This document shows positions 40,910 through 50,405 of a DNA stretch of 64,000 bases, piece after piece (the stretch's first letter is position 1; the number at the start of each line of letters is the position of its first letter). Source of the DNA: Spirosomataceae bacterium TFI 002. Lineage in GTDB: Bacteria > Bacteroidota > Bacteroidia > Cytophagales > Spirosomataceae. The stretch covers positions 4,045,001-4,109,000 of the forward strand of contig LT907983.1 in assembly GCA_900230115.1 (NCBI GenBank), written 5' to 3'. A program made the position numbers and the translations under genes. The notes beneath the pieces are model-generated. The model saw only the letters and a list, made by a program, of their open reading frames with translations, searched no databases and was not told where the DNA came from.

Positions 40910-42370
40910 ATGGCAAAAATAGTCATACTAGGAGCAGGAATAGCTGGGCATGTTGCTGCAGCACACCTGCGAAGAAAGCTTTCCAAGTCGCATGAAGTAT
41001 TGGTGGTGTCACCAAATCGAAATTATCAATGGGTGCCTTCTAATATTTGGGTAGGTGTGGGTAGGATGAAATCTGAAGCTTTGATTTTTCCATTGGAGCC
41101 ACTTTACAAAAAGAAAGGAATTGCTTACAAGCAAGCCAAGGTGGTATCTTTTCACCCAGAAGGAGACAGTAGTGAAAGTAAAGGCTTTGTGAATGTAGAA
41201 TATGTTTTTGGAGAGAAAAAAGGGATACAAGAGCAAGTAAACTACGATTTTTTGATAAATGCTACAGGGCCAAAACTTGCCTTTGATATGACTGAGGGGA
41301 TGCAGCCTGGTACTAATAAAGCTTTTTCCGTATGTACTTATGATCATGCCGAGCATGCATGGAAAGGGCTCAAAGAATTAATTGATAAAATAAAGAAGTC
41401 TGGCGAAGAGGCCAAAGTATTAATTGGTACTGGTCACCCAAAAGCAACTTGCCAAGGAGCGGCTTTTGAATATATCTTAAATGTAGAAAAGGAATTGGTA
41501 AACCATGGTGTTCGTGATAAAGTTGAACTGACTTGGATTTCGAATGAAAACGAACTTGGTGACTTTGGAATGGATGGAATGCTTTTGTCTTATGGTGGCC
41601 AAACCATGCAGTCTAGCGAGATGGTAGAAATGGTTTTTGCCGACCGAGGGATTAAGTGGATTCTAGGTGCGGGAGTTTCCAAAATAGAAGATGGACTTGT
41701 TTATTATGAAAACTTAGAAGGGGAATTCAAAACTCAAGAGTACGATTTTGCAATGCTTATTCCTGCTTTTTCGGGACATGGTTTTAAGGCATACGACAAG
41801 GAAGGTGTGGATATTACGTCAAAACTATTCAAAGGTTTTATGATAGTAGATGCCGATTATACACCGAAACCTTACGAAGAATGGAGCGTTCAAGACTGGC
41901 CAGAAACTTATCAAAATCCGAGTTATCCAAATGTTTTTGCTCCCGGTATTGCTTTTGCTCCTCCGCATTCAATTTCTAAACCTCGAAAAAGTAAAAATGG
42001 AACAGATATTTTCCCTTCACCACCTCGTACGGGAATGCCATCTGGTATCACTGCAAAGCTAGTCGCCGATAACATTATTGATACCATCAAAAATGGGAAA
42101 ATGAGTTTGGAACATAGGGGTTCTATGGGAAATATGGGAGCTGCTTGCATTGCTTCTGCAGGTTATGGAATGAGAGATGGAAGTGGCATCAGTATCACTA
42201 CTTATCCTATTGTACCAGATTATAAAAAGTACAGCGGTACTCAAGGTCGAGACATTAAAAAGACCTTTGGAGAAATTGGCTTAGCGGGTCACTGGCTCAA
42301 ACTTACACTTCATTATGCATTTATTTACAAAGCCAAAATGCTACCATTTTGGTGGTTGATTCCAGAATAA
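40910..42370 (+). CDS. Sulfide:quinone oxidoreductase-like flavoprotein
   Basis: A 486-residue FAD protein of the two-dinucleotide-binding superfamily. FAD-binding ILGAGIAGHVAAAHLRR is at 5-21 and the NAD-like segment TGHPKATCQGAAFEY, with a Cys, near 169-183. The Cys, the WVPS segment near 44 and the hydrophobic C-terminal helices suit a membrane-associated quinone reductase of the SQR type; it is longer than the best-known SQRs. Sulfide as substrate is probable but unproven. Neighbouring haem and membrane proteins suggest one respiratory unit. Confidence 0.78.
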   Translation: MAKIVILGAGIAGHVAAAHLRRKLSKSHEVLVVSPNRNYQWVPSNIWVGVGRMKSEALIFPLEPLYKKKGIAYKQAKVVSFHPEGDSSESKGFVNVEYVFGEKKGIQEQVNYDFLINATGPKLAFDMTEGMQPGTNKAFSVCTYDHAEHAWKGLKELIDKIKKSGEEAKVLIGTGHPKATCQGAAFEYILNVEKELVNHGVRDKVELTWISNENELGDFGMDGMLLSYGGQTMQSSEMVEMVFADRGIKWILGAGVSKIEDGLVYYENLEGEFKTQEYDFAMLIPAFSGHGFKAYDKEGVDITSKLFKGFMIVDADYTPKPYEEWSVQDWPETYQNPSYPNVFAPGIAFAPPHSISKPRKSKNGTDIFPSPPRTGMPSGITAKLVADNIIDTIKNGKMSLEHRGSMGNMGAACIASAGYGMRDGSGISITTYPIVPDYKKYSGTQGRDIKKTFGEIGLAGHWLKLTLHYAFIYKAKMLPFWWLIPE

Positions 42371-42381
42371 AAAGAACAATT

Positions 42382-42516
42382 ATGGTACCTAAAATTTCAA
42401 AATCGGAGCATTCCAAAATGCGTAATCCCTTTATTCAGTTTTTTAAATACATCTACCTCAGCATTAAAATCATGTTTGTAGTTGCAGCTGGACATGGGGG
42501 GACTAGGGGGAAATAG
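42382..42516 (+). CDS. Small conserved-looking membrane protein downstream of SQR-like gene
   Basis: A 44-residue frame 11 bp after the flavoprotein stop. It has a Lys-rich start (MVPKISKSEHSKMRNPF), one short hydrophobic segment (FKYIYLSIKIMFVVAAG) and a C-terminal GHGGTRGK. The amphipathic basic layout and tight spacing look like a real small operon protein rather than noise. Function unknown. Confidence 0.5.
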   Translation: MVPKISKSEHSKMRNPFIQFFKYIYLSIKIMFVVAAGHGGTRGK

Positions 42517-42559
42517 GGCTGAAGTTTACCTTTCTAGGAGATTTGAATCTTACTGATTT

Positions 42560-43726
42560 CTATTTAAAACGATAGATAGCAAACGTTAATAGAGAAACTA
42601 TTAGAATAGAAATAAGGTGGAATTTCCAAAATACGTTATTATGAAACTTTGATGGTTCTAATCTCGATCTCGACCATGCAATAAATGCATCCGCGATTGG
42701 GAGTGAGCCGCCTAGGAAATTCTTTTGATAGTTTGAGATATACGGAAAACCAAGTGCGTTTATTCCTTGAAAGAGATCACTCGATAAATCAAAATCTTTG
42801 TTTACAAATGCGGCTTTTTGTGCAACAAGAGTGGCAGCAGTTCCAATATCCCAAATTACTGGTCCCGAGTCAATGTCACCATTACCTTCAGATCCCAAAG
42901 GATATTCTCGTATTGCACGTAGCCCTAACCTTTCCTCGCAGAAAAGTTTCTTATAGACAAGAAATTGTTCTTTTGCAAAAACGGAATCAATTTCGGGTAA
43001 AAAAGAGAGTATTAAGCTTTGAGAACTACCTCTTGCTGGCTCTAAAACTAACCCGTCTGAGTTTGCACTATGAGGTATTAAGCCATTTTTATCAAGATTG
43101 CTTTTCACTTTTGAAATCCATTCAGAAATTTGAGAAAAGTATTTTGGTTTGAAAATTATGTCGTGGTTTGCCAATGCTGCGATACAAACCACCATATCCG
43201 CTGGCCAATACAAATTTTGATATGATTCTAAATAGGGCGAGCTACTTTGGGTCATTGCAAAAGAAATTTCCTCGCATCGAGTTTTAAAATTCTCTACTTC
43301 GTTTACATTTGAACTATCACTTTTAATCTTCTTGCTCAGAAAATAAGTGCTCCATCCACTATAAAATGCCCCATGAGGAATAGTTAAATTCTGTTGAAAG
43401 GTGGACTTAGCTTGAATAGAGTTAATGGCCTTTGAGACCTTTCGTAATTCAATTTGCCCCTCCACTGTATATTTAGAATTATTAGATTCATTGAGGAGTT
43501 CAGCCCAAGTAATGCCATAAAGTGATTCGTAAAACATCAATCCTTCAGGAAAGAGCTTTTGCATTTTGGATGGTTCTCCTCTATCCCTTTTTTCTTTTAG
43601 AAATTGGAGTTGGTAGTAAACTTCGTTTGTGCTTGGTTTCTTAATCAGGTTCCAATTGATAAGGATTACTAATATTATCAAAATGGAGCATGCAAATATA
43701 GAAAGATACTTAAATGCCTTCTGCAT
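42560..43726 (-). CDS. Membrane-anchored protein, alpha-helical barrel-like, unknown function
   Basis: A 388-residue protein with one helix at each end (about 10-28 and 368-385) and a large soluble middle. The middle has Trp/Tyr-rich segments (YLESYQNLYWPADMVV, GPVIWDIGTAA, GSEGNGDIDSGP) spaced like the helices of an alpha/alpha-barrel, as in linalool dehydratase-isomerase-like or glycosidase folds. Family not recognised with certainty. Stand-alone gene; probably periplasmic and tethered. Confidence 0.7.
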   Translation of the reverse strand: MQKAFKYLSIFACSILIILVILINWNLIKKPSTNEVYYQLQFLKEKRDRGEPSKMQKLFPEGLMFYESLYGITWAELLNESNNSKYTVEGQIELRKVSKAINSIQAKSTFQQNLTIPHGAFYSGWSTYFLSKKIKSDSSNVNEVENFKTRCEEISFAMTQSSSPYLESYQNLYWPADMVVCIAALANHDIIFKPKYFSQISEWISKVKSNLDKNGLIPHSANSDGLVLEPARGSSQSLILSFLPEIDSVFAKEQFLVYKKLFCEERLGLRAIREYPLGSEGNGDIDSGPVIWDIGTAATLVAQKAAFVNKDFDLSSDLFQGINALGFPYISNYQKNFLGGSLPIADAFIAWSRSRLEPSKFHNNVFWKFHLISILIVSLLTFAIYRFK

Positions 43727-43779
43727 TGAATTTTTATTTGGCGTTTAAAAGTAGAGAATAACATTAGAATTGTATTGCC

Positions 43780-44127
43780 CTATTTCTTTTCAAATACTCC
43801 CTTCAAGTCATCCATCAACCACACATTGCCAAAAGCACCGATACCTATAGTTTTGTATTCACCTTGAACTTTCATTTCAGTAAGTGAGCATACTTTAAGG
43901 TCTTTTATTTTGACATTATTGTTGAGATATTTCTCAACAGTATTGAGGCCAATGGCATCTCCTATTAAGGCACCTATTCGCTTTAAATCACCGCCTGTAA
44001 CCTCACCATCTATGTCTTTCATGTTTTCCATTTTTAGCCGAACTACTTCTTGATGTTTTTCAAGACTGGGATTCGAAAACACAGCGGCTACAATGATTAG
44101 CAATAAAATTAAAAGGAGGTTTCTCAT
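43780..44127 (-). CDS. DUF4359-like exported protein
   Basis: A 115-residue protein with an N-terminal hydrophobic segment followed by NPSLEKHQE. It resembles DUF4359 proteins: one N-terminal helix and a small C-terminal domain ending GIGAFGNVWLMD. Function unknown. Its start is about 200 bp from the divergent recA gene. Confidence 0.65.
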   Translation of the reverse strand: MRNLLLILLLIIVAAVFSNPSLEKHQEVVRLKMENMKDIDGEVTGGDLKRIGALIGDAIGLNTVEKYLNNNVKIKDLKVCSLTEMKVQGEYKTIGIGAFGNVWLMDDLKGVFEKK

Positions 44128-44249
44128 TTGATAATTTGGTTTTGGGTTAGGAATTCAAAAGTACATCCTATTTAAAAGAAACGCAGTTTTCTGATCAATC
44201 ATATTTTTGCTAGGTATTTTAGCATTGCTAATATTCTTAGCCGTTCATT

Positions 44250-44285
44250 GCTAGTATTGTTTGCTTTCTTACAATATCTTTGTGA
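44250..44285 (+). promoter_or_regulatory. Promoter of recA
   Basis: TATCTTTG at 44275-44282 is a full match to the TAnnTTTG -7 element, with TTG-containing sequence upstream near 44247-44262. It is 44 bp before the recA start. No SOS box recognised. Confidence 0.65.
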
Positions 44286-44325
44286 CACAGTAAAACAAAA
44301 ACACCAAATACTAATATACTTACCC

Positions 44326-45366
44326 ATGGCTGAAAATAACGAAAAACTTAAAATCTTACAGAGTACCATTGACAAGCTTGACAAAGCTTTCGGAAAAGGA
44401 ACTGTCATGAGACTAAGCGATACGAAAGTATTGGATGTACCTACAATTTCTACTGGTTCTCTCGGTTTGGACCTTGCACTTGGGGTAAATGGTTTTCCTC
44501 GTGGTAGAGTTGTTGAGATTTACGGTCCTGAGTCATCAGGAAAAACAACCCTTGCAATGCATGCAATTGCAGAGGCTCAAAAAGCAGGCGGAATTGCAGC
44601 ATTTATTGATGCAGAGCACGCTTTTGATAGATTATATGCAGAGAAATTAGGTATTGATACCAAGAACTTATTAATCTCACAACCAGATTACGGTGAGCAA
44701 GCATTAGAAATTGCAGAGCATTTGATTAGCTCAGGAGCGATTGATATTTGTGTGATTGACTCTGTTGCTGCACTTGTGCCTAAGGCTGAGCTAGAAGGTG
44801 ACATGGGTGATAGTAAAATGGGACTACAAGCAAGGTTGATGTCTCAAGCTCTTAGAAAATTGACAGGTACTATCAATAAAACTGGCTGTTGCTGTATATT
44901 CATTAACCAGTTGAGAGATAAGATTGGTGTAATGTTTGGTTCTCCCGAAACCACTACTGGTGGTAATGCCTTGAAATTCTATGCTTCTGTAAGAATTGAT
45001 ATTCGTAGAATTGGTCAAATCAAGAACAATGATGCGGAGGTAATAGGTAACCGTACCAGAGTTAAAGTTGTTAAAAACAAAGTTGCACCTCCTTTCAAAG
45101 TGGTTGAATTCGACATCATGTATGGAGAAGGAATAAGCAAAGCAGGTGAAGTGCTCGACTTGGCAGTTGATCTTGATATTGTGAAAAAATCAGGTTCTTG
45201 GTTCTCCTACGGTGAAGACAGGTTAGGTCAGGGTCGCGATTCAGTTAAAAATTTAATACGTGATACACCTGAATTGATGGACGATCTAGAAGTTAAAATC
45301 AAAGCGACAGTTGCTGGTGAGCCAGATGCTTTGATGGATAAAGAATTAGAGGCTAAAGAATCATAA
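44326..45366 (+). CDS. recA: Recombinase A
   Basis: DNA recombination and repair ATPase of 346 residues. Start set at ATG 44326 ([11 protein letters not shown]), discarding 26 upstream residues. Walker [10 protein letters not shown] is near 67-75, and [22 protein letters not shown], in the L1/L2 region, follows near 197-218. Length and C-terminal acidic tail are normal. Ends at a UUCG-loop terminator. Confidence 0.97.
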   Translation: MAENNEKLKILQSTIDKLDKAFGKGTVMRLSDTKVLDVPTISTGSLGLDLALGVNGFPRGRVVEIYGPESSGKTTLAMHAIAEAQKAGGIAAFIDAEHAFDRLYAEKLGIDTKNLLISQPDYGEQALEIAEHLISSGAIDICVIDSVAALVPKAELEGDMGDSKMGLQARLMSQALRKLTGTINKTGCCCIFINQLRDKIGVMFGSPETTTGGNALKFYASVRIDIRRIGQIKNNDAEVIGNRTRVKVVKNKVAPPFKVVEFDIMYGEGISKAGEVLDLAVDLDIVKKSGSWFSYGEDRLGQGRDSVKNLIRDTPELMDDLEVKIKATVAGEPDALMDKELEAKES

Positions 45367-45391
45367 TTTTAATACATCATATTCGTTTTTA

Positions 45392-45417
45392 AAGGGTAGT
45401 TTCGACTACCTTTTTTT
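45392..45417 (+). terminator. recA terminator abutting the next start codon
   Basis: Stem GGTAGT / ACTACC closed by a TTCG tetraloop, then seven T. The last T is directly followed by the ATG of the next gene at 45418. Confidence 0.9.
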
Positions 45418-46440
45418 ATGAAAAAAATAATCAAAATTGTATTATTATCGATTGTAGTAATCTTAATGGGTTTCATTGCCTTCAATTGGCAAGCTGCTAA
45501 ATACGGCTTTTTGCAAGGAAAGGGGCAATTGGAAATTATAAATAACACGATTCCAATCTCTGAGGTATTAAGTGACACTACAGTATCACAGGAAGTAAAA
45601 GATAAAATACTATTGATTCAGGAGATTAAGCAGTTTGCCGTGGATTCCATGGGGCTAAGTGAAACTGAAAGCTATACTTCTTATTATGATCAAAATAAAA
45701 AGCCAATTCTGTGGGTCATAACTGCCTGCCCTCCATATGAATTAAAAGCCAAAGAGTGGCGTTTTCCTATTGCAGGGTCATTTCGTTACAAAGGGTACTT
45801 TGACGAGTCGTACATAAAAGACGAGTTAGACCAACTCCATGCCCAAGGTTTCGAAACTAGGGTAGGTGAGGTTTCGGCTTGGAGTACACTTGGGATTTTA
45901 AACGATCCAATCTTGAGTAGCATGCTCGATAAATCGGAAGGAGATCTTGCGGCATTGATCATTCATGAATTGACTCATGGGACAGTTTTTGTCAAAGACG
46001 ATTTAGAATTTAACGAAAACTTGGCAGACTTTATAGGCGACTATGGAGCAAAATGGTTTTTGAAAAGCAAGTACGGTGAGGAATCCGAAAACTATGTTCA
46101 ATACGTAAGTAAAGTTGAACGCGATGAGTATTATTTTGAAAATATGAGTATTGGAGCGATAAAACTAGATAGCTTGTATCGAACCTTTTCACCAGAAATG
46201 GAATCTATAAAGAAAGACAGTTTGAAATATGCCATGATTACGGGGATTGTTCAATTAGCAACAAAACGAGATTCTGTTGATATTTCACGGTTTAATAATG
46301 CATATTTCGTAGGCTTAGGCACTTATAAATCAAAACAAGGAATGTTCAACGAAATGTTAACGGTGGACTTTGGATCAAACTTTGCAGCATTTTTAGCGTC
46401 TATTAAAGAAGAAAACAAAAATTTGAAACAGCTATTTTAA
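45418..46440 (+). CDS. Putative aminopeptidase (PF10023-like)
   Basis: A 340-residue protein with an N-terminal signal anchor (MKKIIKIVLLSIVVILMGF). HELTHG near 182-187 is a zinc HExxH motif, and NENLADFIG about 15 residues later supplies the third ligand, as in the putative aminopeptidase family. Likely periplasmic. The ATG immediately follows the T-run of the recA terminator, so its transcript must come from read-through or begin at or near the start codon. DUF3108 gene follows after 5 bp. Confidence 0.82.
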   Translation: MKKIIKIVLLSIVVILMGFIAFNWQAAKYGFLQGKGQLEIINNTIPISEVLSDTTVSQEVKDKILLIQEIKQFAVDSMGLSETESYTSYYDQNKKPILWVITACPPYELKAKEWRFPIAGSFRYKGYFDESYIKDELDQLHAQGFETRVGEVSAWSTLGILNDPILSSMLDKSEGDLAALIIHELTHGTVFVKDDLEFNENLADFIGDYGAKWFLKSKYGEESENYVQYVSKVERDEYYFENMSIGAIKLDSLYRTFSPEMESIKKDSLKYAMITGIVQLATKRDSVDISRFNNAYFVGLGTYKSKQGMFNEMLTVDFGSNFAAFLASIKEENKNLKQLF

Positions 46441-46445
46441 AGGGT

Positions 46446-47234
46446 ATGAGGGCAAAAATTACATTCTTATTAATTCTACTAACCACAATTGGTATTGGGC
46501 TTTTTGCCTTTAATACCGAGCGTATTGTAGTGCAAGATAGTTTTGGTCCTGGAGAATCTTATGAGTACAAAATCAAGTATGGTTTTATACCAATTGGCCA
46601 AGCGAATGTAGATGTGCACTCCAAACTTTTCTCGGTTAATAATAAACCATGTTACAGAATTAATGTGCTGGGCCGTACCACAGGACTAACAGATTTGTTC
46701 AAAGTTCGAAATACATATCGCTCGTTTGTGGATACTGCGAGTATTTTACCACAAAAGTTTATCCTAAGTGCAAGGGAGGGAAACTATAAAAGAGATCAAG
46801 AGTTCTTGTTTGATCACAGAACCCAGAATGTCAAAAGGATAGAAAAAGAGAAAGTAGAGGCCTTTAAGGTTCCTCAAAATGTTCAAGATGTTATTTCTGG
46901 TTATTACTTTTTGAGAACTATAGACTATAAGCATATGAAAGTGGGGCAAACAGTGAGTGCTCCTTTGTTCTTCGATGACGAGGTTTACACCATGAAAGTA
47001 AAGTACGCTGGTAAGGATGTTGTGAAAACTCGATTTGGTAAAATTAACGTTGTAAAATTGCACCCAATATTACCTAAAAACGACCTTTTCGAGGGTGAAG
47101 AGGCTATTAGGGTTTGGGTATCGGATGATAAAAACCATGTACCTATTCGATTGGAAGTTGACTTCTCTATCGCTGCAATATCCATGGAAATGGTTAACTA
47201 CAAAAATACCAAATATAAATTCGATTGGGATTGA
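46446..47234 (+). CDS. DUF3108 domain secreted protein
   Basis: A 262-residue protein with an N-terminal hydrophobic segment (MRAKITFLLILLTTIGIGL). The body matches the DUF3108 pattern: an early Y-x-I-K-Y-G-F-I-P-I-G-Q-A stretch (41-53), then GYYFLRTIDY and PILPKNDLFEGEEAIRVWV. Probably periplasmic, lipocalin- or LolA-like beta-barrel; role unknown. Forms an operon with the aminopeptidase gene 5 bp upstream. Confidence 0.8.
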   Translation: MRAKITFLLILLTTIGIGLFAFNTERIVVQDSFGPGESYEYKIKYGFIPIGQANVDVHSKLFSVNNKPCYRINVLGRTTGLTDLFKVRNTYRSFVDTASILPQKFILSAREGNYKRDQEFLFDHRTQNVKRIEKEKVEAFKVPQNVQDVISGYYFLRTIDYKHMKVGQTVSAPLFFDDEVYTMKVKYAGKDVVKTRFGKINVVKLHPILPKNDLFEGEEAIRVWVSDDKNHVPIRLEVDFSIAAISMEMVNYKNTKYKFDWD

Positions 47235-47365
47235 ATTAGTTGTATGTTCTGAATAAATAAGCTTGTTTGGATATTCTGAATTAGCAATACTTTCTATATG
47301 TTTAAAATATATAGGAAATAATGAACTTTTAGAACTAATAATATTTTCAGTAAAAAATGAAAATA

Positions 47366-47426
47366 TCTCACTTCTCACTTCTCACTTCTCACTTCTCACT
47401 TCTCACTTCTCACTTCTCACTTCTCT
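47366..47426. repeat. Heptanucleotide tandem repeat (TCTCACT)8
   Basis: Eight perfect TCTCACT units plus TCTC(T), 61 bp in all, in a 380-bp intergenic region. Copy number is expected to vary between isolates through replication slippage. It lies about 190 bp before the peroxidase start codon and 130 bp after the DUF3108 stop. The rest of the region holds no recognised gene. Confidence 0.97.
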
Positions 47427-47616
47427 AGGCAATTAGGATATGTACGAATATTTTATTTTCAACAAAGAAATAATTTAACGTACATTGATTGAAATATTGG
47501 TTTGTTCTTGAGCTTTAACTTCTTCAAGATTTTGTGCAAATCGCGGTATTTAGCTGAGCAAAATCATAGTTTCTTGACAGTAGATTTATAATATTTGATT
47601 TTGATTCAAATTACTA

Positions 47617-48783
47617 GTGAAAACAAATCTTAGAAATTGGTATTTACTCTTCGCTATTGGGCTTTTTATTTGGTCATGTCAGACTCAAGTAGAAACCACA
47701 GAAGAAAAGCCAGAGTTTACGCTTTCGGCGTTACCCGTTTCAGCTTCTTGGCCACTAGATAATCCATACTCTGATGAAAAAGTTGAGCTAGGTAAACTAC
47801 TTTTTTTTGATCCCATCTTAAGCGGAAACAAAGATGTAGCCTGTGCCAGCTGCCACCATCCCGAATTTGGATTTGCAGAAAGTTTAGAGCTCTCTATGGG
47901 AGTGAATGCGGTAGGATTGGGCAGTAAAAGACGCTTTCTAGCTCATAATGACATTCCATTCGTAAAACGAAATTCACAAACTATCTTAAATACTGCCTTC
48001 AATGGGATAGATCAAAACGGTAGGCAAAATTCCGATAAGGCTCCTATGTTTTGGGACCTAAGAGTTGAAAGTTTGGAGAAACAAGCTCTCGAACCTATCA
48101 AGACATTGGAAGAAATGAAAGGAAGGCAATTTGAGTCAGAAGAAATCCTTGATGTTGTAGTGGGCAGATTGAAGCAAAACAAAGTTTACGAAGACCTATT
48201 TTCCAAAGCTTTTGAAGGCAATGAAAAGATCACAGTTGATAACTTAGGAAAGGCTATTGCGGCCTATGAACGGACTTTAATTACGCCCAATACAAGGTTC
48301 GATCAATACATGAATGGTGACAGAACTGCACTTTCTTATAATGAAATTGAAGGGATGAAAGCTTTTGTAAAGTCAGGCTGTATCAACTGTCACAATGGAC
48401 CTATGCTTTCGGACTTTAAAGTACATGCCTTGGGTGTTGAGGATAATAAAAAGCTAGACTTTGTTGACGATGGTTTTGAACAAACCTTTGCTTTTCGAAC
48501 ACCTACACTACGAAACCTAAGGTATACTTTCCCATACATGCACAATGGAAAACTTGAAACGTTGAAAAGCGTTCTTGAATTTTACGAGGACCTTTCTGGA
48601 GGGAAAATCAAGAATAAAAATATTAGCAAAGATCAGATAGATCCCTTGGTTAAAGACCTAAAAGTTAATTTCAAGGACTTGTCGCTGATCGAAGAATTTT
48701 TGAATTCGCTCAATGCCGATCATTTCGATAAATCGATGCCTGAAAGTGTCCCGAGTGGCTTGAAAGTAGGAGGTGAGATTTAG
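47617..48783 (+). CDS. Di-haem cytochrome c peroxidase, lipoprotein
   Basis: Periplasmic MauG/CcpA-type peroxidase of 388 residues that reduces hydrogen peroxide with electrons from c-type cytochromes. Start is GTG 47617. The lipobox FIWSC (Cys21) points to a lipid anchor. Two c-haem sites are present: CASCH (76-80) and CINCH (255-259). [18 protein letters not shown] before haem 1 and RTPTLRN near 291 are family hallmarks. Confidence 0.92.
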   Translation: MKTNLRNWYLLFAIGLFIWSCQTQVETTEEKPEFTLSALPVSASWPLDNPYSDEKVELGKLLFFDPILSGNKDVACASCHHPEFGFAESLELSMGVNAVGLGSKRRFLAHNDIPFVKRNSQTILNTAFNGIDQNGRQNSDKAPMFWDLRVESLEKQALEPIKTLEEMKGRQFESEEILDVVVGRLKQNKVYEDLFSKAFEGNEKITVDNLGKAIAAYERTLITPNTRFDQYMNGDRTALSYNEIEGMKAFVKSGCINCHNGPMLSDFKVHALGVEDNKKLDFVDDGFEQTFAFRTPTLRNLRYTFPYMHNGKLETLKSVLEFYEDLSGGKIKNKNISKDQIDPLVKDLKVNFKDLSLIEEFLNSLNADHFDKSMPESVPSGLKVGGEI

Positions 48784-48787
48784 GAAC

Positions 48788-49561
48788 TCATCCTATATAG
48801 TAAATTGCCAAATAGCTAAAAAAGCTTCCTCCCAGTACGAAAACATGCCAAATGAAATGGTTGAAATAAAGCTTTTTCCATAAATAGAATGGTACCCCAA
48901 TTAGGTAAGACCCTAGCCCTATTGCGAGAAACATGAAACTCTTTTCACTTAAAACTTCGTGTAAAGGCTCAATTACAAAAAGAGCCATAGCTCCCATGGC
49001 CACATAAGCCAGGGTAGAAACTAAATTGAATTTATGGGTGAAAAAGTATTTAAACACAGTGCCAATTATTACAGCTATCCACAAAATTGACAATACCCAA
49101 TACCCAGCATTTGACTTAAGCATCACTAAAACAAAAGGTGTAAAGCTTCCTGCTATGAGAAAATAAATGCTGATATGGTCAAATACTCTCAGCCTTAACC
49201 TCAGTTTCAGTTTATAGACACTATGGTAAGTCGTAGAGGAAGTATATACCATCAATAAGCTAATACTGAAAATAATACTGGCCAGTGTAAAGTTTTCTAA
49301 ATCACTTTGAGTTGATTTGAAAATAAGAATTGGGCAGGCAAGAATAAAAAAAACAAGTCCAATCCCATGTGAAAGCATATTGGCTATTTCTTCTTCCATG
49401 CTTTTAATACCATACTTTAGTTCTTCAGGAACCTCTTTTGGGATAAATTTGAAAAGTTTTCTCACACTGATTTTAATAATAAGTGAAGGTAGGTAGTATT
49501 TTAGATTTGTGAGATCAAAATGCTCTAAATACCTTTGAGTTAATGACAAAACCAAAATCAA
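48788..49561 (-). CDS. trhA: Hemolysin III/PAQR family membrane protein
   Basis: A 257-residue protein with seven membrane helices. EEIANMLSHGIGL near 57-69, STTYHSVYK near 108-116 and the C-terminal HFIWHVFVLGG carry the conserved Ser/His/Asp zinc ligands of the PAQR/hemolysin III family, linked to membrane fluidity homeostasis. The 5' end is uncertain: the longest frame overlaps the divergent K+ channel gene by 19 bp. Starts at GTG near 49465 or ATG near 49399 would avoid the overlap. Confidence 0.85.
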   Translation of the reverse strand: MILVLSLTQRYLEHFDLTNLKYYLPSLIIKISVRKLFKFIPKEVPEELKYGIKSMEEEIANMLSHGIGLVFFILACPILIFKSTQSDLENFTLASIIFSISLLMVYTSSTTYHSVYKLKLRLRLRVFDHISIYFLIAGSFTPFVLVMLKSNAGYWVLSILWIAVIIGTVFKYFFTHKFNLVSTLAYVAMGAMALFVIEPLHEVLSEKSFMFLAIGLGSYLIGVPFYLWKKLYFNHFIWHVFVLGGSFFSYLAIYYIG

Positions 49562-50364
49562 ACTGGAAAGATCGCCTTCATGAGATCATTTATGAGGCAG
49601 ATACTCCAGCAGGTAAGCTTTTTGATGTTGTATTGCTTTGGCTAATTGTCTTAAGTGTGGTTTTGGTCATGCTTGAAAGTGTAGAGGATATCAATGCCAG
49701 ATTTCAAGAGTTTTTCAATATTGCTGAATGGGTCATTACCATTCTATTCACTTTTGAATATATTGCACGCATAGTTACGGTAAGAAAACCGATGAGCTAT
49801 ATTTTTAGCTTTTATGGTGTCATCGACTTGCTGTCTACCATTCCTAAATTCATTTCTTTATTATTTGCAGGTACGCATGTTCTCATTGCTTTTAGGGCAT
49901 TAAGGCTGTTAAGAGTTTTCCGGATTTTAAAACTGTATCAATACATTGGAGAGTCTCAGAAATTGGTCAATGCATTGCGAGCAAGTAGAACCAAGATTTC
50001 TGTTTTCCTTTTTGCTATAACTATTATTTGCGTCATTTTGGGTACAGTGATGTATCTTGTGGAGGCTCCTGAGAGTGGCTTTACGAGTATTCCAAAGAGT
50101 ATTTATTGGGCAATAGTTACACTCACTACCGTTGGATATGGCGACATAGCTCCAGAAACCATTTTAGGTCAATTCATTGCTAGTTTGATAATGATTATGG
50201 GTTACGCCATTATAGCAATCCCAACCGGAATTGTAACCAGTGAAATGACCAAGAGCGGAATGGCAGATAGAATTGCCAATACGCAGAGCTGTCCTCATTG
50301 TTCGGCAGAAGGCCATCAATACGGAGCCGAATTTTGTTTTAAATGTGGCGGTACATTGGATTGA
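49543..50364 (+). CDS. Voltage-gated potassium channel with C-terminal zinc ribbon
   Basis: A 273-residue Kv-type channel. Six helices are visible; S4 carries regular arginines (RALRLLRVFRILKLYQY, about 112-128), and the selectivity filter TVGYGD is at 196-201. The protein ends in a four-Cys zinc ribbon (C250-x2-C253 … C265-x2-C268) in the cytosol, not a standard part of the core channel. Inner membrane. Divergent from the PAQR gene. Confidence 0.93.
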   Translation: MTKPKSNWKDRLHEIIYEADTPAGKLFDVVLLWLIVLSVVLVMLESVEDINARFQEFFNIAEWVITILFTFEYIARIVTVRKPMSYIFSFYGVIDLLSTIPKFISLLFAGTHVLIAFRALRLLRVFRILKLYQYIGESQKLVNALRASRTKISVFLFAITIICVILGTVMYLVEAPESGFTSIPKSIYWAIVTLTTVGYGDIAPETILGQFIASLIMIMGYAIIAIPTGIVTSEMTKSGMADRIANTQSCPHCSAEGHQYGAEFCFKCGGTLD

Positions 50365-50405
50365 TTTTGACCTAAATTTTGTTTAAATGGTATAAAATAG
50401 AAATA

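Noticed and set aside
42685-43152. 155-residue plus-strand frame
   Set aside because: Lies inside the 388-residue minus-strand membrane protein gene, whose helices and composition look real.
47366-47426. Possible CRISPR array
   Set aside because: Heptamer units are contiguous with no spacers and no cas genes nearby; it is a simple tandem repeat.
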